From the NCBI RefSeq assembly GCF_021347895.1, contig NC_067124.1, positions 198,501 through 262,500 on the forward strand: DNA of 64,000 bases, written 5' to 3'. Source of the stretch: Acanthochromis polyacanthus (Eukaryota > Chordata > Actinopteri > Pomacentridae). Position numbers and translations under genes: made by a program. The notes beneath the pieces were generated by a model, which worked only from the letters and a program-made list of their open reading frames with translations, made no database searches and was not told the origin of the DNA. This document shows, in pieces, positions 22,904 through 34,572 of this stretch (within the stretch, counting starts at the first letter, position 1; the number at the start of each line of letters is the position of its first letter).

Positions 22904-25900
22904 TGTGTGCTGGTCATGAAGTGTTGTGTGCTTAATGTTTGTGATGGTTTAACTGATGCAACTAAACACTTCGTTACAGAGTGTGAATAGTGTCAGCAGC
23001 TGCTGGGAGGTCCAACTAGGACATGTTGCAAGTTTGGTGGTGGGACAAGTGATTGCATGTGGCTTATCTAAGCACACACACTCATACATGCAGCCACACA
23101 CACCTACTTAGCATTTGTTCAGTGGATCATGTATCAACAAGCACAACAGGTTTGAGAGTTCTGCAATGAGTGCTGGAAGTGAAAAATTCGTTTTGAAGGC
23201 TTGTTGTGTTGTTGTGCATCAGTCAAAATACAATAGGTTTATAAATCTATTTTTAAAAAAAAGTTGAAATAAAAGAAAGAAATCAATGGTAAACAGTACA
23301 ACACATTTTAAGGACTTATTAAAAAGGATTCACTAGATAAATGGAAGAGAAAAAAATGACTTTAAATTCAGTGAATAAATGTAGACACAAGCTTCTTTAG
23401 AGTAAATCAGGCAGTTAGCAGTTCTAAAGCAGTAACAAGATTAAAAGCATGAACATTAATGTCCCAGAATGATATGTTAGTGGTGTAATATAATACAACA
23501 TTGTGCACCAACACAAAGCTTTCACTAAATGTTCATTTTGTAAATGTTTATAGTGTAGTACCACATTGTATAGCTCTGTCTGGGAAAAATTAGCATGTTA
23601 AAGATAAATGAAGTAGAAAAACATGAACTAAAATGAAGTGAAGTTTTTTTTCTCTACTGTAAAGTTTAATTGTTTCAAACTGGATCCTGAAGAAACATTC
23701 GCTCATCTTGTGTGCACTTCAGCTGTATTTACAGCTAAATGACAATAAAGCTTGATTTAATTTGATTTTGATTTGAATAAAAGTGCAAACATGTTTCATA
23801 AAGGTAAATAAGGTATAAAGGTATAAGGCAACTTAGGCCAGATTTGAATAGAAGTGATCCCTTAAAAACACACTACAAGTCCATCTTCTACAGGGGATCA
23901 GTTCTGACATAAACCACTGATCAAACATTGCCCACTGTGCTGCACAGCACACTAGCAGAGGTCCAAAGTTAGACTCATTCAAAGGGCTGCACTGATTCTA
24001 TATCTGTCACTTGTATTGATTTTACTGCTGATTATCTGTCAAACACGTCTACCACCTCCAAGCTATCATGCTCATGTGATTTTGTCAATCCTTTTGAGTA
24101 ACTCTGATGTTTGCAACCCCAGCCCCCGCCGTTGTGCTAATTCAAACAATTTCAAGGACAAAGGATGGGAGCCTATTGTATCACACAAGCAGCAGTGCAA
24201 CGGATACGGTGCCAGAGGGGCACAGTTGTCAAGGATTAGCGGCCGTCACAGGCGCAGATGGATGTATCACCTCCCAGCACCGCTGATGAGTGCCTGAGTA
24301 GGACAACTGCCCCAAATGAGCTTTAAGCAGAACTTTAGATGCAGTCAAAAGATTTGAAGTGAAATAAGGAACCAACCAGAGCATGTTGGGAGGATGAGGG
24401 ACAACAGAGAGAAGAGGGTCGCTTTCTGATTGACCTGTTGCTCTGCACAAACCTGTGGCTCAGCACATGCATGATGCAGATTTAGCCACTGAACAACCAC
24501 TTTAGTTCATAATGCTGGTTTTCAATAATAACTGTGGTGAAGACTGGAAGTTTTTGCACTATTTTTGGTTTTCATATTAGCCAATATTCCACATACTGAA
24601 AAAATACATTTTTAAAAAACTTTTTTAAAACTGCAATAGTTAATCATTTTACAGAATTACAAATAATAACTCGGAAAAATCCCAGATTTATTTTAAAAAT
24701 TCACATATTAACTGTGAAAAACAGGCTGCGCAAAATGTCCACATCAAAAGTCTGTTTTTTTTAAATTGTGATTTGTCCTTTTATAACATTTGGCTGTAAA
24801 ATAGTACCAACTGAATTAAATGATTGAAATCAACAAAACACACAAAAACTACAAAACAAAACAACATTTTAAAGATATCCAAATCCTAAAAATGTAACAT
24901 TTTATTATCTTACACAATTTTTAAATTGTTAAATAAAAACATTCTACATATTTTAAAACTGTTTTACATAACTTTACTTTTCTTGTTAAACTACCAATAA
25001 TTTCCAGTAAAATCCTAGAAAAAAGTATTAATTTACATGTTGATTGTAAAGAGAAACACACAAAAATGATATTTTATACAAATAATAATTTATTATTATA
25101 TAATGTGTGAATGTAAAAATGCACTTTTATTTCAAACTAAAAATTACAGATATTTGCTGTTATTTTACTTTAAAAAAAACATACAGATTTTAAAGTTTTT
25201 TAATTGAACTTTTAAAACTATCACCTTAATGCAATACATGAAGTGATCCAAACAGAACATTAACATTGTGCCTTCTGTGCGTTCATACTATAGAACTAGC
25301 TGTCCCTCAAACACTGAATCTTGTGACTAGTTAGTCTTATTTATAGGGGAAAAACCTTCCCAACACCCAGGTCTTTTCACATTCCTGAGAGGAACCCACC
25401 CCCTTTCTAAAACAGAGAGATCTTATGGTGACAAATCTTCAAACCAACTTCCTCCTCTTCCTTTCAGCTGCAGTAATGGCCCAGTGAACTGGATTCTCTC
25501 TGTCCTGACTCACATCCTCTGTGCCATAACATTTATGCTGCCTGTTCAGAAGCTGCTACATGAATCACAGCAGGCACCAGCTCAGCTCATCACATCCTGA
25601 CTAATAGTCTGAATATTAGTCTGGGATGATGTGATATCAGAAACCATATCTTACTGGAAAGCCACCACACGTACACACTGCTGTTTACAATGTTCATTCT
25701 CGTCAACTTTGGCGCTGCTTGAGCACGAATCTGGTTAAGAATCTGACAAACCGAGGCGTTGACAGTCGATGTCTCATCCACGCTTTTAAGGCCTTGTTGT
25801 TCTCTCTGCAGCCAGGCCATACTTATCTCACACAAGAAACTGTATGTGAGCAGAAACAATCGGCTTGACTGAGTGCATTCCCACCAAGGTGTTAGGTTAC

Positions 25901-26460
25901 ATGGGCCTGGTCTATTTAAAAGATGATATCAGCAAGAAGGGATTTTGCAGCATTATCTTTGTCACTCAGCTTTTGAGAAATGGCACATCAGTCACCAATT
26001 AATGAATTTCTGGCATGACGTTGCGATATCAGGAAATAACCCGAGGCCACTGTAGGATAATACTAAGATTACATTTATTACAAATGCTAATAAAAATCCA
26101 CACTTAATCAATTCTCACCGTGAAATGATTTAAAGTGTCCCATCCAGACTGTGGAAACTTCACAGCAGACGGTGAAAACGAAGCATTTCATTTACATGTG
26201 AAGAAATAAATCTCATCCATAAGTGATTGTACATTCATTCACCGGCTCACACACCACCTACTGGATTTTTAAAAAGCCACAATAATGCAATTAGCCGAAC
26301 AAAGAAAATGGTAATCCACGAGTCAGTGTGACTGCATGGGTGGGATGCATCTGAAACGACCTGAGAATGACTCTGAGGAATTTTCACACCAAAAAGCTCC
26401 AGGAGAGCCAGACTGAAACAGCAGCCTATAATCTGTGGGTAGTGCAACTGAAACAACAAC
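22904..26460. other. Long non-coding stretch
   Basis: About 3.5 kb of AT-rich sequence without a supported gene. A retroelement-like 3' tail occurs near 23740-23775 ('caataaagcttgatttaatt' followed by TTTGA-type repeats). Only short chance frames are present. Confidence 0.4.
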
Positions 26461-26704
26461 AGCAAAAAAAAAAAAAAAAAAAAATTTTGTGGGGACAAAT
26501 ACGAATAAAAGATGTTAATGATGCTCTTTAAAAAATAGAGTAGGCTACTATTTACAAAATACTATTTTTTAACTGTCCCATATCCAACAAGTGCTTTATT
26601 TTCCCCTGTTGTATAAGAATGAATGTGGCAGCTGTATGTGTGTGCATTAAGCACTCTGAAAGCAAAGAAGGTAAACAAAGACTGAAGCACATACACATGC
26701 ATGT

Positions 26705-26707
<3 letters not shown>

Positions 26708-26785
<78 letters not shown>
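26708..26785. repeat. (CA)39 microsatellite
   Basis: 78 bp of uninterrupted CA. Apparent poly-Cys-Val and poly-His-Thr frames through it are artefacts. Confidence 0.98.
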
Positions 26786-26786
<1 letters not shown>

Positions 26787-26819
26787 CAATGGCTTGTATG
26801 TGTAAAGATCAGATTTCCA

Positions 26820-28400
26820 TCATGTTTTTTTTTTTTTTTTTAGGATGAGGCATGTGTGAACAAAGAACATATTTTGTTTGCTCATAGCCATCTGTTGAAA
26901 CCAGAGGAATTTCTACAATTGTAAATAGGTTTGTTTGACCAGGCAGCTGCTTCAACTGGGACGATATTCGCACCAAAAACAACACATAAGTATTATTTTT
27001 CAGAATCAGTGTGTAAATCGTGAATCCTACTAGGCGCTTGCAACAAGTATTTGTCTTTCTAAATGTCCAAAAAGTAAAAAAGAGCTGCTCATCTGCATTG
27101 CATTTGTAAATAGATTCACTACTCCAGCTAAATTCTGAAATGTCTAAGAACAGTCCCTCTGTAATAGCAGGCTGATGAAAAATGTCCAACTATACAAAAA
27201 CTGACTGTCCTGCTCTGCAAACTCTGAGAATGCCGAGTGAGAACACACAAAGCAACATGCTGACGTGTGAGAATGATCAGGGGTTGTCACAAAACCGAGC
27301 ATAAAAAACAAATCCAGTATCTGTGCAGAGCCAAACCTGATGGCCGGACACTTAGCTGCTGCTCCCAACTCAACTTGCATCCCACTAAATATGTAAAAAA
27401 AAGGAAACAATTGAGGGATTGTTGCCCCCTTCAATGCATGGCACCATGTGCATGGCCAAAACCATGCAAACATTCATTTGTTTAGGGTTAGTGGCACAGA
27501 AACAAGAGCGGGAAAACAACGGCTAAATGTTTGTCGCTGAATCACAAAAGCTGATAGCTGGTTATTTGCACTCACAAGATCACAATCATTGCTCCACCGC
27601 TAAATGGTGAAACCCACATTGTCATAAAGGAATAAAGGACATTATTATAAAAGCCAGTGGCTCTGTGCTGAAGAACAGGAGATACCGTAGCATTCTTTTG
27701 TCCACTGAAGGACTTTTATGGGCTTCGGTTCTCTCACTCCAGTTATGCCTGATGGCTCAAAATTATACTTGTTTTCCTGCCCCCTGAGGACTGGTCTTAA
27801 ACTCTGCTTTCAATCTTGAAGAAACAACAAAACAGCTGTCAGAGTAATGCTTCCTGACAAGCCAAGATAGACAAAAAAGGAGACAAAAACAACACCCTAA
27901 ACACTGAAATACCAAAAGAAAACCACAGAATAGTGACAGAGCTTTCAGAAAGTGTGGAAAAACTCATTACTACGATGTGAACGCCTTCAACTTGTGCATG
28001 ATTTCATTTTCAAAAATGTAATGTGAAACATAAAACCGCCCGCACAGGCAAAGTAATCTTAGTTTGCCCAAAAGTCTATTGATTCCACTCTTAGACACTA
28101 CAATAGCTTAATAATGTCTCAGCAAATAATCATATTGCATTCAGAAAGGCAAATTAAGGTGTCTTTTTGTTACTTGGCTGAAAACGGCCGATCAAATCCC
28201 TCTATCATCTTGAATTTCTATCACACAGACGAAAAGAATTGAACAGAGACAAGATAAAAGCCTCCAGTGTACTGAGAAATCAAAACTCACTTAACATGTC
28301 AATAGTGTCACAGGGAAGGAAAAAAAGGAGAAGCAAGATGCTTGCATCGGGAAAACAAATCCATATCAATACTTTACCAATCAGTTCATTTCATTAAGGA
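26820..28400. other. Non-coding stretch
   Basis: No supported gene. A T-run lies at about 26825-26841. Frames over 100 codons here lack recognisable motifs and typical codon structure. Confidence 0.4.
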
Positions 28401-28431
28401 ATTCAATGCCATTTACTGACGGGACAGTAAA

Positions 28432-28884
28432 TTGTGTGGCATAAAGATAAAACCGAGGTCATACGCACAAGCAGTGGCGGACAGAAGCAACGGAGGAGAT
28501 CTGGACGAGGGGGGGGTGAGCTCAATAGAGCAGCAAGTGGTGTCATTTCTACAGGAAAAAGGAATTGACATAAAAGAAGACAACGTGGAGGCATGTCACC
28601 CTCTACCAAAGAGAAGAAGCACGGACGTTCCTGTGGTGATCCTGAGGTTCGGAAATAGAAAGTATAAAAACGCATTGCTGAAACAAGGACGGATGCTGAG
28701 AGGAACAGACGTGTATATCAACGAGCACCTAACCCGGAAGAAAGCCAGGCTGCTAAAGAAGCAAAAGAAAATACAAGGAACTTGGGTGAGAAATTGTAAA
28801 ATCTTCATTAAACTTAATGGTGCACCTGAAGAGGCTAAAGTCCTTGTAATCAAGAATCTCAATGAACTAGATAAATATGTATGA
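28432..28884 (+). pseudogene. Non-LTR retrotransposon ORF1 (C-terminal part)
   Basis: Open for about 150 codons: SYAQAV, then IEQQVVSFLQEKGI, VPVVILRFGNRKYKN and CKIFIKLNG, ending at a stop at 28884. This is the RNA-binding C-terminal half of ORF1 proteins that accompany endonuclease-bearing fish LINEs. The frame runs upstream without an obvious start (the first Met follows a stop), so the element is 5'-truncated or the N-terminus is frameshifted. The ORF2 pieces at 28900 and 33227 follow on the same strand. Confidence 0.65.
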
Positions 28885-28899
28885 CTTGCTCATTCAATG

Positions 28900-29185
28900 G
28901 ATTTTAGAATGTATTGCCGCTTTACAAAATTTTAGATGAAATGTCAATGGCAATTAATAATGTACTAGAATGTATATCAGTTGAATTATCCATAGAAAAT
29001 AAAAAATATATTTTAAGTTGAGTGTACAGAACATTGGGAGCTAACATAAAGACTTTTAATGATCGGATGATCCAGACATTCTCACAAATAACTGGGAAAA
29101 CTATTTATATTTGTGGTGACTTCAACATCAATTTACTTAATACAGAAAAACATCAAGAAACTGAGGATTTCCTAAATATTATGTA
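28900..29185 (+). pseudogene. LINE ORF2 endonuclease, 5' fragment
   Basis: Near 29110 the plus strand encodes YICGDFNINLL, the conserved 'GDFN' block of the apurinic endonuclease of LINEs, with stops upstream. The frame breaks off near 29185, where retroviral LTR sequence begins. It resumes at 33227. Confidence 0.7.
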
Positions 29186-29199
29186 TTGTGTAGTGTAGT

Positions 29200-29362
29200 G
29201 TTTCAATCACATGAGTAATAAGTAAAATAAAGCTGGACTTATCTTCTTTGTTTCATTACAGTCACACCATGGTAATGATGCTCTTGACCTTCCTATTCCT
29301 CAGAACCAATACAACTCTTTAATATGCACACTGAGCAATTATAAAACACACCATTTCCCACA
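29200..29362 (-). repeat. ERV-2 3' LTR, partial
   Basis: Nearly identical to 33060-33221, the U3-side end of the 5' LTR. The remaining roughly 500 bp of the LTR are missing at the low-coordinate side. Confidence 0.8.
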
Positions 29363-29375
29363 ATTCCCCCTTTTG
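29363..29375 (-). promoter_or_regulatory. ERV-2 polypurine tract
   Basis: The minus strand reads AAAAGGGGGAAT immediately before the LTR start TGTGGGAAATGG. This is the expected plus-strand priming site for the 3' LTR. Confidence 0.75.
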
Positions 29376-29994
29376 GCCTAAGCTAACCTTAGGCCAACAC
29401 AAAATATACGACGAAGCTCTTTTTGCTAAATTTGTTTTAAATTTGGAGGAAACTGTAATTATGTCATAATTCTGAGGTTAAAGATAAACTTTCAAAGAGC
29501 TGAGATCTGTTGAGTCGTCATTTCACTTCATAAATGCTTGTCACTGAAAAATGCCAAATCTCTAAACATATGAACAATTTTGATTCCTATTTAACTGAGT
29601 CCATTGCAGGTCTCTATGATCATTCTTACAAAGCATACTGGATCATAAAGTGATTTCTGTGATCATACACATCCTGAATTCAGATTACAGGTAAGAAACA
29701 AGTTTAAATGGAAGAAAGGCACATGTAGTGCAGATACTGTGAATTCAATCCATGTTTCTCTGCTTTTTGTAAGAAAGTTTTTTATAAACACAATAACATC
29801 ATTTTTAGTGTCTAAAACCATAGTCTATATTAAGTGCAACTGTGTCGAAAGACAAACTGATATCTCGGTTTTAAATCTAAAGTTACCAACACATAATAGG
29901 AGTTACATTATCAAGTTATTGCAGCTAGTATTCAATTTAGAAGCTGGTTTAATTTGACTGAATGGAGACAATGTTGTACTAAATGAATTGTAAT

Positions 29995-30304
29995 TGTCAG
30001 GATTCTGCCCTTTTGCTGCCTCTTTGTCCCTTCTTCCACCTTTAGTCTTCTTGTCTGAAATTATCCTTTTAGATTCTGTTGTTTGTTGCTTTTGTCTAAG
30101 CCTGTTTGTTCCTCCTGTGTTAGTTTCTGTCCACCCTTCTTAGTCTGCCATTTTGCCTTTGTCTAGTTTAGTTTTTTGTCCACTCAGTCTCGCTTTCAGT
30201 TTGTAAAGGTTTCTTTGATTTAGTTCAATAAATTCTTTTAATTATGCCTAGCGTTCTCTCAGTGATGTCTGCGTCTGGGTTCTCCACATCCACCATTCCT
30301 AACA
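29995..30304 (+). mobile_element. Solo LTR with 5-bp target duplication
   Basis: 310 bp starting TGTCAGGA and ending TCCTAACA, flanked by GTAAT at 29990-29994 and again at 30305-30309. An AATAAA signal lies near 30225. This is the product of LTR-LTR recombination. It sits inside ERV-2, so it arrived after that provirus. Confidence 0.9.
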
Positions 30305-30450
30305 GTAATACATTTTACAATTGATCTTGGAGGTTAAACCTCTACTGATAATTCATCTCTGTAACACAGAAGAGCATTTCTTCACAGGCCCTGAAGAAAT
30401 GATAAATGTTTTGTGTATCTTCTGTGGTTTTTTTTTTTGGTTTGTTTTTT

Positions 30451-31011
30451 TTAAAGAAGCTGAAAAGACAGAAATAATCCCACATCAGCAGATGCGTGTA
30501 CTGCTGCTGCTGCTGCTACTATAACTGCCTGTATACAATTACTACTGGATCTAATTTTTTTTTTTTTTGAGCAACATGCCACAGGTCTCATTTGCACCTC
30601 ACAGTTTTGTTTGTTATCATTTTGATAGAAGACGCTAGCTGTCTTGTCTTCTTTTTCTGTTCCTTTTACGATTACTGTGTCAGCATGTTTTACCCAATTC
30701 ATGGCCTGTGTGAGGGTTTGAGTGGGGAGGGCTACATTATGTTTAGTCAACCAGTTTTTCAGCCCTGGCCGGAGATTATTTATAAAAACAGTCTTCAGGT
30801 GTTGTTGGAAAAGTTCGCTCCCTTGTCTGTCGTCTGTCAGTCCACTGTGTCTCGCAAACACAGCCTCCAGTCTTACTTTAAAGTCCTTTGTTGATTTTCC
30901 GTCTTGTTGTTTAGTCTGTCCTATTTCACTATAATCAGCTCTTTGAGCGAAGGTCCGGGTAATACGGTCGTTCAATGCTTGTTTTTCTCTTTTTTTTTTT
31001 TTTAGTTTCAA
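30451..31011 (-). pseudogene. ERV-2 gag, capsid region
   Basis: About 186 codons open on the minus strand. The segment around YSEIGQTKQQDGKSTKDFK and FINNLRPGLKNW resembles the C-terminal capsid domain of gammaretrovirus-like Gag. Downstream the frame runs into T-rich sequence and no nucleocapsid zinc knuckle is seen. Gag forms the virion core. Only this fragment is left, and upstream leader sequence continues to 32528 with further gag not clearly readable. Confidence 0.7.
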
Positions 31012-32250
31012 ATCTTACACAGATCTTTATTGTTCTTTTAATTACATAAAGTTCATGGCAAACAAGTTGCCCCTTTCTCTTTTCTTTCCATCTCAACAAC
31101 AACAACATTTTGTGCACACATACGAAAACCTTTCTCATCTCCCTTCCCCTACGTACTTTTTACCATCAGTTATACTCACTCGATTTTTACCATCTTTCCA
31201 TTTATGAGCCAAAACACACTTTATCCCTCAGGTCTCAATTAATCTCTTCAGCCTTCAACAACGTTCTCTTTTCATCATCAACCAGTCTTTTACATCTTTC
31301 GCTGTCCATCTTTGATTATGTCATTCTCTAAGTTTGATAATTGTTTCCACAGCAGTGGGTCTTTGTCATCTAAAATTAGTCCTGATTCTTTTAGTTCTTT
31401 GAATTTTGTGTCATCAAACAATCTTTTCTCCACTGAATAATTGAGTTACAGCTACTTCCCACTGTTTTTCTAAGGACTAAATGCCCTTTTTTTGTTCTTC
31501 TTCCTCCATGTTTGATCAGAATGTGTACTACAGGGTGTGTTTGACCAGTATCAATGCTTCTTGAGCCAATTCAGAGTCCTCAGAAATCAAGCTTCTAGAA
31601 TACACTGTTGTATTCCGGATTTCTGCTGGGGGTTCTAATCCCAGGACTGAGAATTGTTTTAGAGTTACTGTCAAATCCCACCTAGAACCTAATGAATGAC
31701 TCAGTAACCTACTTCAACTGACAACAGCTTTATGTTTACACCGTTAGGTTTCAGGCTGTCCGCTGATTCAGTTACTTTTCATTCCAGTTATACATGAGCT
31801 CCTCATTCACACTCTCATTCATACTCTCTGAGACGCAGTTACACGAGGCAGTACCGTTCACGTTGTCTCAGTGAGATTCCACAAGACACAACAACACATA
31901 AAAACCGGTTGTCCATTTCATTCACTTTTTTAGTCACTGGCTTTCATCACTGTTTTTTGTCTTTTTATATTTTTATTTTCAAGCTTTTAGAGGGGAACCA
32001 CGTCCTCAGAGCTTCTAAACCCAGTATTTTCAACCACTCGTCAGCGATCCAGGCTTATACCAAACCGTCCAGGCTATTTGCCAGCCTAAGAAACTGTTGC
32101 CTAACAGGGATTACATTACACTTCGGGTTGCAGAATAGGCCCTCTGCTCTATCCACCTTTTGGAGGGACTCCTAAACCCCCCGGGTTTTCTAACCCAGAA
32201 CAGAGTATCCAGCCAGAGATTCTATCCTCTGTGGATCAGTGACTTTTTCC

Positions 32251-32338
32251 ATTTCCATTAACCTTAGCGCTTCTTCATCATTTTCATCCTTTTTATTTCC
32301 ATTAACCTTAGCACTTCTTCATCATTTTCATTTCTTCC
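32251..32338. repeat. Two tandem 44-bp units in the ERV-2 leader
   Basis: 'atttccattaaccttagc' followed by 'cttcttcatcattttcat' occurs at 32251 and again at 32295. Confidence 0.85.
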
Positions 32339-32528
32339 AGAAGCACATTCAATTTTGTATACCTGAACACACAGGAGGAATTCTGACAACAGTTTTGGAA
32401 TAGCCAATAGCAGACTTTGATGTCAACAGGCGTCTGCTTACCTTTTATAGGGCGCCCAAGTTGTCAAAAAGTCCTTTGTATGTCCGTTGTTTGTTCAAAT
32501 GTACGTCTATTGTCAATTCTCCTTCTCC

Positions 32529-32546
32529 ATCCGGGTCACGGCACCA
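32529..32546 (-). promoter_or_regulatory. ERV-2 primer-binding site, tRNA-His type
   Basis: The minus strand reads TGGTGCCGTGACCCGGAT, three nucleotides inside the 5' LTR end. The vertebrate tRNA-His 3' end would predict TGGTGCCGTGACTCGGAT, a single mismatch. This assigns the provirus to a His-primed (ERV-H-like by primer) group. Confidence 0.8.
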
Positions 32547-32549
32547 AAT

Positions 32550-33221
32550 TGTTGGAAATCAGCCTATCCTACAATTAAACAAACCAACAAAATATGTGTA
32601 AGGCTGTTTCCGCCCAGTTCTTTTGATGGAGTAGTCAGGAGACTTCTTCTTAAAATCAAAAGTATTTATTACAGCAAAATTGAATGTGCGATACAGAGCT
32701 CTGGGCCTGAATCCTCTGTCCCTAACCGTCAATAAGTGTTCAGTCAGTTGGGATGGAATCAGACCGCTAACTGTTCCTGACCCAGTCTTCTTATACTCTA
32801 ACAGTGTGTATAGCTATCTATCAAGGCCGGCCGCCCCTTCCGATGCTGCGTTGTTCCGCTGTCCTCTGTCACAGCAGATGTTTTGTCATTACGCTCACGT
32901 AGGAATGACTTCGCTTCTGCAAAGCAAGATTAGAAACTGCACATACAACTCGCTCATGTTCTTTACTGATTACAGCTTACGTCAAAAACTATCTGTACCT
33001 TTATTATCAAAAACTGTCTGTACTTTGATTATCAATCACTTTATGTCTTGATCATCCTTGGTTTCAATCACGAGTAATAAGTAAAATAAAGCTGGACTTA
33101 TCTTCTTTGTTTCATTACAGTCACACCATGGTAATGATGCTCTTGACCTTCCTATTCCTCAGAACCAATACAACTCTTTAATATGCACACTGAGCAATTA
33201 TAAAACACACCATTTCCCACA
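32550..33221 (-). repeat. ERV-2 5' LTR
   Basis: 672 bp. Read on the minus strand, it begins TGTGGGAA and ends TTCCAACA, a short inverted terminal pair with TG...CA ends. Its U3 end is repeated at 29200-29362. Confidence 0.8.
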
Positions 33222-33226
33222 ATAGT

Positions 33227-33777
33227 ATGAGCTTTTTTCCGTCTATTACAAAACCCAGTAGAATAACAAGCAGCAGTGCTACTTTAATCGATAATATTTT
33301 TACCAATGACACTCAATATGGATGCACAAATGGATTGCTGATCTGTGACATATCAGACCACTTACCTGTGTTCACGATAAAAGACTGGAAATGTAGGAAA
33401 AAACAAAATTCAAGATAGCTAGCCAGAAGCATTTACAGACTGAACAAACAACTAATGCGCTGTTCAACGCCCTGTTGGAACAGGACTGGAGTTCAGTGTA
33501 CAATGAAGAAAATGCTGACAGTGCATATGAGAACTTTTTAGAAATATTCATTATGTCATTTAATAAATACTGTCCTATTATAAATGATAAGAAGAAGAAT
33601 AGATACAAAGATTGCCCATGGTTAACCACAGGCTTAAAAAAGGCTTGCAAAAAGAAGAACAACCTGTACGCAAAGTTTATCAAATCAAGAACAAAGGAAT
33701 CAGAAATTAAATCAGGGCTTAAAGTGAGAAAAAATCCTGAGCCTGAACTTCTAAGATCCAATTTATACTGTCAATAA
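33227..33777 (+). pseudogene. LINE ORF2, continuation after the ERV-2 insertion
   Basis: 33227-33418 encodes the end of the endonuclease (TLIDNIFTND, ICDISDHLPVF). 33475-33777 encodes the segment between endonuclease and reverse transcriptase (CPWLTTGLKKACKKKNNLY). The frames differ, so at least one indel lies between them. No reverse transcriptase follows, so the LINE is 3'-truncated here or rearranged. Confidence 0.75.
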
Positions 33778-34387
33778 ACGTATTTAAATGTATTTTAAAA
33801 CTCACTAAAACACAATATATATGAGATTCTATTAATTCAGAGCAAATATGAGGTCATCTGGTGGAAATGATGCCGATTATGATCCCACTATTTTGTTGTT
33901 GCTCAAATGTAAAACCTTACTTGGCCAAAACTTAAGACATTTTAGAAAGTGCCAAAAGTCAGATTTTTTTTGTGTTAATGTTTCAATACCACATCACTAT
34001 AATTGCAAAGATTTATTTTAGTGTAAAGGGGAAAAATCATGAAAACCAAGTACATGCATTATTAATAATTTTAATAATTTTATTTCTTCAGTAGATTTAA
34101 CAAGAACTCAAAACAACACCAACCACAACAAAACTGCTACAAAACTCTGCTGCTTTCCTTCATAAGGCACAATTTTTACTTACAACATTATCTCAAGTGT
34201 CAGTCTCAAGAGAATATAAGTGCTTGGAGAATACTGTTTGAAAAAATTTAATATTCTCTGGAACACTACAAGAGAATAAACTGTCATATGTCACTTGCTA
34301 TACCAACTTTGTATTTCAGCAGGTAATAAAAGTACTAGTATTAACTCTTAAAAGCAATTTTAGTTATTGCCTCACAATATAAGATAC
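33778..34387. other. Non-coding stretch
   Basis: AT-rich with no supported feature. Confidence 0.4.
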
Positions 34388-34572
34388 CTCTGAATAAGCT
34401 GATCATGATGCTGACTCTCTCAAACTCTGTAACTAGCAAAGAAGTCCGGGCCTTCCTGATCTGGTTTATCTGGGTCCTGGCAGCAATGGACTGCTCATGC
34501 TGAAGAACTTCTACTCTGGCCTTTTCCTCTGGAGTCAGCCCATTTCTCACACAGATGTGATTAAGAAGCCCT
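34388..34572 (-). CDS. Candidate exon of an unrecognised gene
   Basis: On the minus strand, acceptor 'atgtgctacag' precedes 34572 and donor 'GTATCT' follows 34388, giving a 185-nt open segment. It is rich in charged residues (GLTPEEKARVEVLQHEQSI, then NQIRKARTSLL), looks helical and shows balanced codon use unlike the AT-rich flanks. I do not recognise the family and found no neighbouring exons. It could be a relic of a host gene. Confidence 0.35.

Larger units (their letters stand above)
29190..33221 (-). mobile_element. Truncated endogenous retrovirus (ERV-2), inserted in a LINE
   Basis: Minus-strand provirus of about 4.0 kb. It has a 5' LTR (32550-33221), a primer-binding site, leader, gag fragment, a large internal deletion, a polypurine tract and a partial 3' LTR. 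No pro, pol or env is seen. A solo LTR of another family (29995-30304) is nested inside. It splits the endonuclease of the host LINE. Confidence 0.8.

Noticed and set aside
26552..26843. Open frames rich in Cys-Val or His-Thr
   Set aside because: They are translations of the (CA)39 microsatellite on both strands, with no sign of a gene.
27144..27485. Frames of 72-109 codons on both strands
   Set aside because: No motif, overlapping in several frames, in a non-coding stretch.
32821..32835. GGCCGGCCGCC as possible cloning-vector sequence
   Set aside because: It lies inside the ERV-2 LTR with no other vector sequence nearby. It is natural GC-rich LTR sequence.
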